From assembly GCF_031178195.1 (NCBI RefSeq), contig NZ_JAPSJL010000002.1, positions 247,593 to 311,592 of the forward strand: DNA of 64,000 bases. Direction: 5' to 3'. This DNA comes from Zhihengliuella sp. (GTDB lineage Bacteria > Actinomycetota > Actinomycetes > Actinomycetales > Micrococcaceae). The position numbers and the translations under genes are program-made. The notes beneath the pieces were generated by a model, which was not told the origin of the DNA, made no database searches, and worked only from the letters and a program-made list of their open reading frames with translations. Shown piece by piece: positions 51,883-59,179 of this stretch; positions within the stretch are counted from its first letter, which is position 1, and each line of letters begins with the position of its first letter.

Positions 51883-51931
51883 CACTGGATCGCCCCTTCG
51901 GCCGCGCTGCGGACGGAGGGGCGATCCAGTG
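51883..51931 (-). terminator. Terminator of the uracil-DNA glycosylase gene
   Basis: Fifteen-base arms (51883-51897, 51917-51931) directly after the minus-strand stop at 51934; a separate hairpin from the neighbouring plus-strand one. Confidence 0.78.
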
Positions 51932-51933
51932 GC

Positions 51934-52560
51934 TCAGCGGGTGGGGACGATGCCCGTCCGCGCCATGGCGTCCGCGTACGCCGCGCGGATCTCCTCCAGG
52001 TGGGCGTGCTGGCGCTCCGGCGAGCCGGCGAAGGCGCGACCGCCGAGGGACTTGACCTTGTAGACCTTGAAGCCGCGGCGCCACAGGAGGGGATTCTCGG
52101 TCTTCAGGAGCTGCTCCACCAGGCGGTGCGCCTCGGTGCCGTGGGCGACGATCACCGACGCCCTCGGGACGACCTTCAGCATCCGCAGGAGTGGCTTCAG
52201 GCCCGAGGTGATCTGCGCGGGCTGCAGGCGCCCGTTGGGCTCTCCCGGCGTGTGCCAGGGGTGCACGTTCCACGGCATGATGTACTCCGGCCGCAGGCCC
52301 AACTGCCACTGCAGCCCGAGGAGGCGGGTGACGGCGTCGGGCTCGCCGGCGGAGATGAACCCCGAGGCGTCGGCAGCGCCGACGTTGGAGAACAGGGAGA
52401 CGATCTTGGCCTGGTCCGCGTCGTGCACCGGATCGACATAGCTGACCGAGGACTCAGGGCGCAGGGCCTGGGTCTCGTCCAGGATGCGGTTCACCGGCAG
52501 AATGTGCTCCTCGTAGCGGCGGTCCCACAGGGTCATCGGTTCGGATGCAACAGCGGTCAT
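51934..52560 (-). CDS. Uracil-DNA glycosylase family protein
   Basis: A 208-residue protein of the UDG-like superfamily as found in Micrococcales, with VDPVHDADQAKIVSLFSNVG, YIMPWNVHPWHTPGEPNGRL and VIVAHGTEAHRLVEQL. The first region corresponds to the glycosylase substrate pocket and the last to the HP/HG motif. Removal of uracil or other bases from DNA is inferred from the family only. The ATG at 52558-52560 is chosen; a TTG twelve bases earlier directly abuts the AAGGAG site. Confidence 0.75.
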   Translation of the reverse strand: MTAVASEPMTLWDRRYEEHILPVNRILDETQALRPESSVSYVDPVHDADQAKIVSLFSNVGAADASGFISAGEPDAVTRLLGLQWQLGLRPEYIMPWNVHPWHTPGEPNGRLQPAQITSGLKPLLRMLKVVPRASVIVAHGTEAHRLVEQLLKTENPLLWRRGFKVYKVKSLGGRAFAGSPERQHAHLEEIRAAYADAMARTGIVPTR

Positions 52561-52912
52561 AGAGAGGCGCAACTCCTTGAGGTTTTTCGAGCGCGCTCGT
52601 CAGCGCGAGCGGCGAGTGGGAAGATCGAGGAATTCCGGGCCGGGCGGGATCGGGCGGTCCGATGCGGCGGTCCGGGTGCGGGCGCGGTGGCGCGCCGACG
52701 GGTGACTCCTACTAGGTTACCAATCCGTGAACGCGGCGTGGGCCGCCGGTGAAGCGAGCGCCATGAGATCCTTCCCACCGAGCCAACCCTTGACGCGGGG
52801 ACGGCCTGCCCGATGCGGTCGCGGCGGCGGGAACCGTTAGAATGGACGGCGTACGCGGCCGGGCCGCGCCCGGCAGGCCGAACGCGACCGAGGGGCCGCC
52901 CCGGCCCCGCAT

Positions 52913-52989
52913 GCCTCCGTAGCTCAGTTGGATAGAGCAGCAGCCTTCTAATCTGCCGGTCGCGCGTTCGAGTCGCGCCGGGGGCACCA
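52913..52989 (+). tRNA. tRNA-Arg (anticodon TCT)
   Basis: Full cloverleaf with acceptor GCCTCCG/CGGGGGC, D-arm GCTCAGTTGGATAGAGC, anticodon loop CTTCTAA (TCT), T-loop GTTCGAGTC and encoded CCA. The stem pair closing the anticodon loop is a C-T mismatch. The 3' half from 52942 is the left boundary of an integrated element. Confidence 0.96.
52942..52984 (+). repeat. attL: element boundary within tRNA-Arg
   Basis: A 43-base sequence, beginning AGCCTTCTAATCTGCC in the anticodon loop and ending in five G, recurs exactly at 58091-58133. Such duplication of a tRNA 3' half is the signature of tyrosine-recombinase integration. Confidence 0.92.
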
Positions 52990-52991
52990 GA

Positions 52992-53041
52992 AAGGCCTAG
53001 TCAGAGCCAGAACTTGTGACGCTGACTAGGCCTTCCTTTTT
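52992..53041 (+). terminator. Terminator after tRNA-Arg (element-borne)
   Basis: Perfect 13-base arms AAGGCCTAGTCAG (52992-53004, 53022-53034) followed by CCTTTTT. Confidence 0.88.
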
Positions 53042-53046
53042 CGTTT

Positions 53047-53065
53047 TGAACACAGTTTGAACACA
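53047..53065 (+). repeat. Left TGAACACA tandem (possible integrase arm site)
   Basis: Two TGAACACA octamers at 53047-53054 and 53058-53065, eleven bases apart. A similar pair occurs near the other island end at 57957-57976 in the same orientation. Confidence 0.55.
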
Positions 53066-53175
53066 ATTACTCCCGGCGCCCTTTGTCGGAGCCGCCCAGG
53101 TCACTCCCTGATGCCTCAAAGCGATCCCGCCGCGCCTGGGCAACAATGGGCAGACCACCACAGGAGGGAAACACC

Positions 53176-53595
53176 ATGAAGCACCAGAGGACCGCCGTGG
53201 CAGCTCTGATCGCGGCCGCCGCTCTGACCGTCGCCGGATGCTCGTCACCGGCCGAGGAAGCCCCCGCGCCCAGCCCGAGCCCCGCGGCCACGGCAAGCGC
53301 CGATGCCACCGACGAATCCGTCGACCGGACCGACGACGTCAAGGCCGCGGCAGGCGACACGGCCGACCTGGTCACGACGGCGACCGAGACCGAACCCGGC
53401 CGACTCGAGATCGAGACGACCATCACCGACCCCCGGAGCGACGGCAGCGCCGAAGCCCAGGACGCGATCGCGATCTGCGAGGCGGCCGCCGGCCTGGACG
53501 ACGTCACGTACGTCAATGTGCTCGAAGCCGACGGGACGAGCTTCGTGCTCTTCGGCCATCCCGCCGTCGCCGAAGGCGAGTGCGTGGAGTACTGA
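53176..53595 (+). CDS. Putative lipoprotein
   Basis: A 139-residue protein with a lipoprotein signal: KHQR, a hydrophobic Ala-rich core, and the lipobox LTVAGC near residue 22. A Pro/Ser/Ala/Asp-rich spacer leads to a small domain with two further cysteines (AICEAA and GECVEY). No family recognised. GGAGGGAAACACC precedes the ATG. It is the first island gene and is followed by a hairpin at 53633-53673. Confidence 0.75.
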   Translation: MKHQRTAVAALIAAAALTVAGCSSPAEEAPAPSPSPAATASADATDESVDRTDDVKAAAGDTADLVTTATETEPGRLEIETTITDPRSDGSAEAQDAIAICEAAAGLDDVTYVNVLEADGTSFVLFGHPAVAEGECVEY

Positions 53596-53632
53596 CTGGA
53601 CTCGTTGCGCGCCGACGCACTAGTGCGTCGCT

Positions 53633-53673
53633 GAAGCGCCTCGCTACCCCGACTCGGCGTGGCGAGGCGCTTC
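53633..53673. terminator. Bidirectional hairpin between lipoprotein and minus-strand cassette
   Basis: Perfect 12-base arms GAAGCGCCTCGC (53633-53644, 53662-53673) around a 17-base loop; the left end overlaps the minus-strand stop. Confidence 0.75.
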
Positions 53674-54003
53674 GGCATTTCCGGGCTCTGTGCGTGGCCA
53701 GGGGCAGGTACTCGGCTCCCACATCGTCTCGTAGGAGGCGCTCGTGCACCAGTACGGCTTGTACTCGGGGAGCCAGCCAGGCTCGCGGGTGACCCACTCC
53801 CGGGGGACCCAGAAAGTTTCAAGATCGAAATGTCCGGGGCTTGTTCGCATCATGAAGCCGATCCAGAGGTCGCGCCACATCTGCGCTGACCCGCGGAGGA
53901 CTTCACCGTCGGGGGTGTCGATACGGACGAATGGTCGGTCGGCGGCGGGCCACCTGTGGATCTCGTCGGGGTGCTCGGGCGGGGTCGTCGGCGCGTCGAA
54001 CAT
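53644..54003 (-). CDS. Hypothetical protein (island)
   Basis: A 119-residue protein rich in Trp, Pro and Tyr, with HRWPAADRPFVRIDTPDGEV and FWVPREWVTREPGWLPEYKP. No family recognised. The ATG at 54001-54003 lacks a ribosome site, but TACGGT lies six bases upstream, consistent with a leaderless mRNA. It is the last gene of the minus-strand island cassette and is separated from the DUF2283 gene by a hairpin. Confidence 0.6.
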   Translation of the reverse strand: MFDAPTTPPEHPDEIHRWPAADRPFVRIDTPDGEVLRGSAQMWRDLWIGFMMRTSPGHFDLETFWVPREWVTREPGWLPEYKPYWCTSASYETMWEPSTCPWPRTEPGNAEAPRHAESG

Positions 54004-54033
54004 GGAGCAACCGTAGCTAGCGCCAAATACGCG

Positions 54034-54065
54034 TAGTGCCCCGCCTCCGAGGGGGCGAGGCACTA
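54034..54065 (-). terminator. Hairpin after the DUF2283 gene
   Basis: Seven-base TAGTGCC/GGCACTA arms (54034-54040, 54059-54065) enclosing further GC pairing, eight bases after the stop. Confidence 0.65.
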
Positions 54066-54073
54066 TGTCATTG

Positions 54074-54409
54074 CTAGACCGCCAAGGCGCGAGGGTCCGT
54101 CCAGCTCGTCGCACGGTTGAAAATTCCGTCGCCCGAGCTCTCGGTACGCACGCTCATCAGTTGCCGCAACTGCGCAACCGCCTCATCGACACGCTCTAGG
54201 GCATTTCGGGTCCATCCATAGCGCTGACCCATGTCGTAAACGTGGTGCGCCGAAATAGGTCCAAGCACCTCGATGCCGACGGGCTCGTCATTCTCATCGA
54301 CATCCACCAGCAGTGTGCTCGTGTACTCGATCGTCTTCTTTACGGCACGATCCGCAATGTGGGCATAGCCCACCTTCAGTGCCTCGTCAAAGTATGTGCT
54401 GTCAGTCAC
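54074..54409 (-). CDS. DUF2283-like protein (putative antitoxin)
   Basis: A 111-residue protein whose centre reads TLLVDVDENDEPVGIEVLGP, the DUF2283 core, preceded by ALKVGYAHI. DUF2283 genes often pair with DUF4258 genes, as here, and the pair has a toxin-antitoxin character; this is inference. The GTG at 54407-54409 is preferred to the TTG at 54428-54430. Confidence 0.72.
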   Translation of the reverse strand: MTDSTYFDEALKVGYAHIADRAVKKTIEYTSTLLVDVDENDEPVGIEVLGPISAHHVYDMGQRYGWTRNALERVDEAVAQLRQLMSVRTESSGDGIFNRATSWTDPRALAV

Positions 54410-54470
54410 TGTTACGTCATCCTCTCGCAACGTAATCTGGCTTCTACCCGTACGTCCGGGGGTAGCCGTA

Positions 54471-54719
54471 TCACCGCCAGTAGGCTGTGATGATCAGTAC
54501 CTCACCTGTGGGAGAAGCGTCCTCGACAGGTGGAGAAGTAACTACCACAAGTCTACCGCTCTCTAGGTTGACTTCATACACCATACGGTCCGCATGGTCT
54601 TTGGACAGGTAGCTTACGCCGCGCCGCCTGTGCTCAGTCAGCACTTCGCTGACGTCAGCCTTCGTGATCCCCCGCCTTCGCATCTGCTGCTCTGCGTGCC
54701 GGACATATGCCAGTCGCAT
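54471..54719 (-). CDS. DUF4258-like protein (putative toxin)
   Basis: An 82-residue basic protein starting MRLAYVRHAEQQMRRRGIT and continuing VLTEHRRRGVSYLSKDHADR, then GEVLIITAYWR, the DUF4258 layout (RHAxxRMxxRGI, then late TAYW). Small, basic and partnered with a DUF2283 gene, it may be a RelE-like toxin; no activity is shown by the sequence. It begins five bases after the upstream gene's stop. Confidence 0.75.
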   Translation of the reverse strand: MRLAYVRHAEQQMRRRGITKADVSEVLTEHRRRGVSYLSKDHADRMVYEVNLESGRLVVVTSPPVEDASPTGEVLIITAYWR

Positions 54720-54724
54720 GGCAG

Positions 54725-55156
54725 TCAGCTCTCGGGCGAAGTGACCGAGTGAACAGAAAAGTACAGGCTACGGACCAGCTCGTCCTGGAGGAAGATCTGG
54801 GCCATGTATCGTCCCTCATGGTCGAAAGTAAGCGGGACGCCGGCAGAAAATATCATTCCTACCTTGCCCGAATACGGGTTAATGGCCTTCGTCGGTTCGA
54901 GCGTGGTCTCGAGCTCCACACCACTAGATCGGTCGTCCGGACCAAGCCTGAGGCGAAGGCCAAACGGATCTCCACCTTCCTCTGCCCGCACTCTACCGGC
55001 AACGTAGATGGTGGCCGTTGAAGGAAACATCGCCACCTCTACGCGCGTGAAGCTAGCGCCGACCGAGGTCAAACTGTCCCCTTCGACGCGTGCGAACTCA
55101 GCGAGGAACGCGTAGTCCAGGTTCGGAAGTGTGCTAGGGCTGCTCATGTCGATCAT
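54725..55156 (-). CDS. DUF6941-like hypothetical protein (island)
   Basis: A 143-residue protein starting MIDMSSPSTLPNLDYAFLAEFARVE (given here as MIDMSSPSTLPN then LDYAFLAEFARVE), with a beta-rich body ending EGRYMAQIFLQDELVRSLYF. It resembles small actinobacterial proteins grouped as DUF6941. Function unknown. ATG 55154-55156 or 55145-55147 could be the start. It heads the minus-strand cassette. Confidence 0.65.
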   Translation of the reverse strand: MIDMSSPSTLPNLDYAFLAEFARVEGDSLTSVGASFTRVEVAMFPSTATIYVAGRVRAEEGGDPFGLRLRLGPDDRSSGVELETTLEPTKAINPYSGKVGMIFSAGVPLTFDHEGRYMAQIFLQDELVRSLYFSVHSVTSPES

Positions 55157-55184
55157 GCTAGCCCTATGTAGCTGCTCACTACCA

Positions 55185-56157
55185 CCAACACGAATAGCGC
55201 TCCACCCTCGCGAGGAGGATGTGGCCCTTCGACGCGTGCAAGCCGCTCGGGTAGCTGCAGGCTGCGAGCGACCGACGTTGGGACGGTCTTGCCCCGCCGT
55301 CCCGCGGAGGTCTCGGCTGGCCAGATGCTTCGGGTCGTAACCGAAGGTCCTGATCGCTACCGAGGCCCCTCGGCTCGTCGCTGCTGCCACCGGCCGCGAT
55401 GACGGGGCCAGGTGGCTCGTTGCGCTGATGCTCGGGCTCCGCCAGGGTGAAGCGCTCGGGCTCTCCTGGGACGACGTCGACCTGGAGGCAGGAACGCTGG
55501 ACGTCAAGCGCGAGCTCTACGCGCTGCCTTGGTCCCATGGATGCGCCGACGAGGGGCAAGAACCGACGTGCGAGCGCAGGCGCGGCGTCGACTGCCCGGA
55601 GCGACACGGCGGCGGCACCTTCGTGGGGCCCCGAAGTCCGAAGCCGGCGAGCGCACATGGCAGATGCCCGCGTCCCTGGTCGAGGCGCTCAAGCGCCACC
55701 AGAAGGGGCAACAGGCGATCAAGGCCGACGCCGGGGACCGGTGGGTCGGGTTCACCCCAGAGGTCCCGGACGCTGCCAGGGTGAGGGCGGGGCAGCGCCG
55801 ACGGCAGCCGCCACCCGGGCCGGCGGAGCGGTCAGCAGCAAGCACGACTGGACGCTCTGGCGGGCGTTCCTGGCGTCGCAGGATGTCGACCCCGTGCGCC
55901 TGCACGATGCCCGGCACACGGCGGCCACGACGCTCCTGGCCCTCGGCGTGGCGCCGCGCGTGGTGATGGAGCTGCTGGGCTGGTCGCAGCAGGCCATGCT
56001 GCAGCGCTACCAGCACGTGCTCGACGAGATGCGCCAAGACGTCGCGGATCGGCTCGACGCGGCGTTCACGGTCGAAGCGCCGGCGCCGCAGCCCACGCCG
56101 CCGGCGGGCGAGCAAGTCGTCTCCCTAGCGGACTTCCGCGCGCGTCAGCAGGCATAA
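55185..56157 (+). pseudogene. Degenerate tyrosine recombinase/integrase
   Basis: Integrase similarity is spread over three frames. The first segment has a TAA at 55338-55340, then runs through TEAPRLVAAATGRDDGARWL and LGLRQGEALGLSWDDVDLE (box I Arg). It shifts near 55630 to KSEAGERTWQMPASLVEAL and again near 55790 to LHDARHTAATTLLALGV (HxxR box) and LLGWSQQAMLQRYQHV (Tyr nucleophile). The N-terminal arm-binding domain is missing or unrecognisable. At least one stop and two frameshifts inactivate it. The left end is approximate. Confidence 0.85.
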
Positions 56158-56160
56158 AGG

Positions 56161-56200
56161 CAGCATGGTCCCACACCCCGTGGGGTGCGGGACCATGCTG
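56161..56200. terminator. Bidirectional terminator between integrase remnant and XRE-ImmA gene
   Basis: Nineteen-base arms (56161-56179, 56182-56200) with one mismatch and a two-base loop. Confidence 0.82.
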
Positions 56201-56224
56201 CCGACGTAGCGCGGGGGACCACGC

Positions 56225-57274
56225 TTATACGGCTGACAGATGCCGACGCGGTGGCTCGTCCTCAGCTGGAGAGAACGGAGTGCTGTCTCCTCCAATGAGA
56301 CCGATGATCTCTTTTCGACTGAGGCCGGAGCCCTTCAATTTATTGGCTACGGCATCAGCAAGTTGTGGGACCTCGGGAGGAACATCCTCGCTGAACGGTT
56401 CACGTGTCTTCCAGCCACGGCTGTTCAGCTGACGATAGAACTTGTGCCGATCCTCGACGGTCGCTTTGCCCAGCCGGTACGCCCGTTCGAAAATCGCCTG
56501 CATCGAGACGCCCCATTCCCGCTTGAGATCGGCCAACTTGCCCAGGGAGAGCGAGTTTAGTTGTGGTCGGATTGCCGGCTCCGGCATCAGGAACTCTGCA
56601 GCAAAGGCATTCGCCTGATCCTCAACGTCCGGATCGACGTAAGACGAATGCATCACCAGGTGACCGAGCTCGTGGGCAGCGGTGAGTCGCTTCCGGTCGG
56701 TCGGAAGGCCGGCGTTCAGGATGATGACCGCGTGGTCACCAGCCCATTGGGACATGCCATCGATGCGATGGGTACCGAAGTCCTCCTCGACGATAACGAC
56801 CCCAGCAGATTCGATCCAACGGTACAAACCTCGAACTGGACCGATCGGCATGCGCCATGAAGCGCGCAGCATCGTTGCGGCCTCCTGAGGGGTGTGCTCG
56901 AACGGGTCGACCTGAATAACGAAGTTTCTCGGTCGCAGCGGCACGCGCTCAAGCAGGAAGTTTGAGTGCATTCTCAACGCGTTCAGGCGCGATTCAACTC
57001 GCTTCCAATCGGAAGGCTTCGTGGTCTTCTGCCGGCGCATATGCGCGTCACCGGCTATCGCGCCTTGCAGGGTGAAGTCGTGCTGCAGGAAGCGCTCCGT
57101 TACCCCGAAGACTTTGGCCAGTGCAGCGAGTGCGTCGTCGTCTGGGGCGCGCAGATTGTTCTCATATCGGGACAGCGTCGCCTGCGTGATGTTAAGGCGA
57201 GCGGCCAGTTCTTCCTGAGTGATTCCCGCTGCACGTCGGAGCACGAGGATCGCGTCACCGACATTGCTGCTCAT
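56225..57274 (-). CDS. XRE-family HTH plus ImmA/IrrE metallopeptidase protein
   Basis: A 349-residue protein. Residues 8-60 form an XRE helix-turn-helix (GITQEELAARLNITQATLSR); residues 150-250 carry the M78 peptidase site HELGH at 201-205 and the downstream NAFAAEFLMP. Such proteins are regulators that can cleave or bind partner repressors or antitoxins. Its ATG overlaps the stop of the 206-residue unknown gene as ATGA, so the two form a coupled module, possibly toxin-antitoxin or anti-phage. The tail after 290 is unassigned. Confidence 0.9.
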   Translation of the reverse strand: MSSNVGDAILVLRRAAGITQEELAARLNITQATLSRYENNLRAPDDDALAALAKVFGVTERFLQHDFTLQGAIAGDAHMRRQKTTKPSDWKRVESRLNALRMHSNFLLERVPLRPRNFVIQVDPFEHTPQEAATMLRASWRMPIGPVRGLYRWIESAGVVIVEEDFGTHRIDGMSQWAGDHAVIILNAGLPTDRKRLTAAHELGHLVMHSSYVDPDVEDQANAFAAEFLMPEPAIRPQLNSLSLGKLADLKREWGVSMQAIFERAYRLGKATVEDRHKFYRQLNSRGWKTREPFSEDVPPEVPQLADAVANKLKGSGLSRKEIIGLIGGDSTPFSPAEDEPPRRHLSAV

Positions 57275-57891
57275 GACCCGGTGTCCTCCTCTTCCTCGTT
57301 CTCCACCGCGATATCTCCCAGATCGACATCGGGCAGGTCGGGGCTCTCGACGCTCTCCCAGCGGAACCCCAGAGCGTTGTCATCTTCCCGTTCGAGCCGT
57401 ACTGCCCAAATCGGCGACTCTTGGCCGTCTCGGAAGGAGAGCACGGGGTACTCGACGCTGCGCTGCTCGGCATCCCACATATAGCCCAAGGCCAGACTGA
57501 ATTGCTCCAGGCCGTCGAAGGTCTGTTCAAAGTTTGTCCAGAACCTTCGATTGCCGACGGTTTGGACGGCGGAGATCCGATCACCGGGCCGATGGCGCTT
57601 GACGCGGATCTGGTACTTGATGCCGAAGTGAATCTCCCGCTTGGGCTCGCGGTCGATGATTTCGAACCCCTCCACGCCATCGATCCCACTGACCATACGG
57701 GCCCAAATTCGTTCGTGGAGAAACGATGCTGTGTGTCGGCTCGTGTAGGTGCTCGCCCACCCCGGGCGCCATGCGCGGAGCTCCTCGAAGTCCGCTGACG
57801 CGCCGTCGACCGACTCGACAAAGATCTTCACGAAGTCAGTTCCAAGGTCCTCGATGACCTCGTCCTCGGTGGGGAATCTACTTGAATTCAT
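57271..57891 (-). CDS. Hypothetical protein coupled to the XRE-ImmA gene
   Basis: A 206-residue protein, first gene of a two-gene unit. Visible features are LRAWRPGWASTYTSRHTASF, KYQIRVKRHRPGDRISAVQT and FDGLEQFSLALGYMWD, ending in an acidic tail with six Glu/Asp in a row. No family is named, though similar proteins seem to occur beside ImmA/IrrE genes in actinobacteria. In such modules the partner of the ImmA protein is often the toxin. The ATG at 57889-57891 is used; the long frame beyond it is spurious. Confidence 0.72.
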   Translation of the reverse strand: MNSSRFPTEDEVIEDLGTDFVKIFVESVDGASADFEELRAWRPGWASTYTSRHTASFLHERIWARMVSGIDGVEGFEIIDREPKREIHFGIKYQIRVKRHRPGDRISAVQTVGNRRFWTNFEQTFDGLEQFSLALGYMWDAEQRSVEYPVLSFRDGQESPIWAVRLEREDDNALGFRWESVESPDLPDVDLGDIAVENEEEEDTGS

Positions 57892-58090
57892 ACCGGAAAA
57901 TATACCACCACTCCGCGAGTCGTTGTAAAGCCATCGTCGTAGGCGGCGTGCACCCCTGAACACAGTTCTGAACACAAATACTGGGGACGCACCTCGACCC
58001 GGCCCGACCCAGGCGAGACTAGAAAGCCGTCTGACTAGGCCTACCCGACGCACCTCGACGCACGCCGACGCAGACAAGCAGAGCCCAGGA
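57892..58090. other. Right end of the island, no gene
   Basis: Contains the promoter side of the 206-residue gene, the TGAACACA pair and a fragment CTGACTAGGCCT (58033-58044 region) similar to the terminator stem at the left end. No coding capacity recognised. Confidence 0.5.
57957..57976 (+). repeat. Right TGAACACA tandem (possible integrase arm site)
   Basis: Octamers TGAACACA at 57957-57964 and 57969-57976, twelve bases apart and followed by AATACT as on the left side (ATTACT). They lie about 115 bases inside attR. Confidence 0.55.
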
Positions 58091-58133
58091 AGCCTTCTAA
58101 TCTGCCGGTCGCGCGTTCGAGTCGCGCCGGGGG
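58091..58133 (+). repeat. attR: displaced 3' half of tRNA-Arg
   Basis: Exact 43-base copy of 52942-52984. Immediately after it the G run is six rather than five, then CACCA, so this copy carries a one-base insertion in what would be the acceptor stem. It is no longer part of a tRNA. Confidence 0.92.
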
Positions 58134-58141
58134 GCACCACA

Positions 58142-58182
58142 AAGGCCCAGTCAGCGCCGAGTTTCGGTGCCGGCTGGGCCTT
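58142..58182 (+). terminator. Displaced original tRNA-Arg terminator
   Basis: AAGGCCCAG (58142-58150) and CTGGGCCTT (58174-58182) form a hairpin just after attR. It resembles the element-borne terminator at 52992-53041 in position and sequence. Confidence 0.75.
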
Positions 58183-58395
58183 CCTGCTCGTCCAGGTCGA
58201 TGCCGCCTTCGCGGGTCCGCGGCAAGTCGTCCTCCACAGCCCGCAGGCGGACGCGGCGATCTCCACAATCCGCGAGCCCAGCATCGGTCCGTCCTGTCTC
58301 CCCTCCGAGACTTGAGGCGGCGGCCTCCTCCGGATGGCGGGTCGCCGCGCAGACCAGAGCACCCGACGGGTGCGCCGAGCAGACAGGAGAGGGAC

Positions 58396-59052
58396 ATGAG
58401 CGACTACATCACGATCAGCGGCAACCTCGGAGCGGACCCCACCTACAGCAAGAAGAGCGGTACTCCCGTGACGCGCTTCAGCGTCGGATCCACCGAACGC
58501 CGGTTCAACGTCGAGAGCGGGAAGTGGGAGGACGGGCACACCAACTGGCACCGGGTCGTCGCTTTCCGCAACCTCGCGGTCAACGCCCACGCAGCCCTGC
58601 GCAAGGGCCATCCCGTCGTGGTCCACGGCCGGCTCCGCAACTCGCGCTTCAACAAGGGCGACGAGCAGAACCCGGACTGGGTCTACTTCACGAGCCTCGA
58701 GGCGGACCACGTGGGGCACGATCTGGTCGCGGGGCACACGACCTTCTTCAAGGGCGTGCACTCCGAACCGGGAGAATCCGTCTCTACCGGGGACGATGCT
58801 ACCGTCGGCGCCCCCGACCGCGGGTTCGGCGTCGGCCTGGACCCGGCGTTCACCTCCACCGGCGTTGCTCGGGAAGCGGGGGAGGCCGCCGACGATCCGG
58901 AGGCGCGCGACGATGAGCCCGCCGCCGAGGTCGAGGGGTGGCCCGGTGGCGATGGTGGAGCCGGACCGAATGGCGGCCAGCCCGACGACGGCGACGGAGG
59001 AGCCCGCGGCGAAAGGACCGCGTGGCGACAGGACCGTCCACTCGTCGCCTGA
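58396..59052 (+). CDS. ssb: Single-stranded DNA-binding protein
   Basis: A 218-residue SSB with the OB fold in residues 1-110 (MSDYITISGNLGADPTYSKK, TNWHRVVAFRNLAVNAHAAL, VVVHGRLRNSRF). The tail is acidic and Gly-rich but ends RQDRPLVA rather than the usual DDDIPF that recruits partners. It is thus probably a secondary SSB, the replicative one being elsewhere. AGGAGAGGG precedes the ATG. ettA lies downstream. Confidence 0.92.
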   Translation: MSDYITISGNLGADPTYSKKSGTPVTRFSVGSTERRFNVESGKWEDGHTNWHRVVAFRNLAVNAHAALRKGHPVVVHGRLRNSRFNKGDEQNPDWVYFTSLEADHVGHDLVAGHTTFFKGVHSEPGESVSTGDDATVGAPDRGFGVGLDPAFTSTGVAREAGEAADDPEARDDEPAAEVEGWPGGDGGAGPNGGQPDDGDGGARGERTAWRQDRPLVA

Positions 59053-59179
59053 GGAGGCACCGTCGCGTCCGGTCGCCGCCCCCTGCTCCGAGCCGGCGGG
59101 CGGCGACCGGAACTGGCCGGGCGCCGGTGTGGGGACCGCCCAGTATGAACTCTGGGGAGGCACCGACTAGCCTTGGGGT

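Larger units (their letters stand above)
52942..58133. mobile_element. Degenerate genomic island integrated in tRNA-Arg(TCT)
   Basis: About 5.1 kb between 43-base direct repeats, with less GC-biased genes than its surroundings. Cargo: a lipoprotein, a four-gene minus-strand cassette (DUF6941, DUF4258, DUF2283, unknown), a broken tyrosine integrase and a two-gene unit with an XRE-ImmA protein. No replication, packaging or transfer genes remain, so it is a remnant or satellite rather than an intact prophage or ICE. The integrase is inactivated, so excision on its own is unlikely. Confidence 0.88.

Noticed and set aside
52712-52987. Minus-strand ORF with MPPARLERATGRLEG
   Set aside because: It is the antisense translation of tRNA-Arg, a well-known spurious annotation.
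52942-58133. Intact prophage or integrative conjugative element
   Set aside because: No capsid, terminase, replication or transfer genes, and the integrase is broken.
58041-58397. Minus-strand ORF with CPPARLERATGRLEG
   Set aside because: Antisense of the displaced tRNA half at attR; no real gene.
57271-59163. A 630-residue minus-strand open frame
   Set aside because: Only the last 206 residues are coding-like; the rest crosses attR and runs antisense to ssb.
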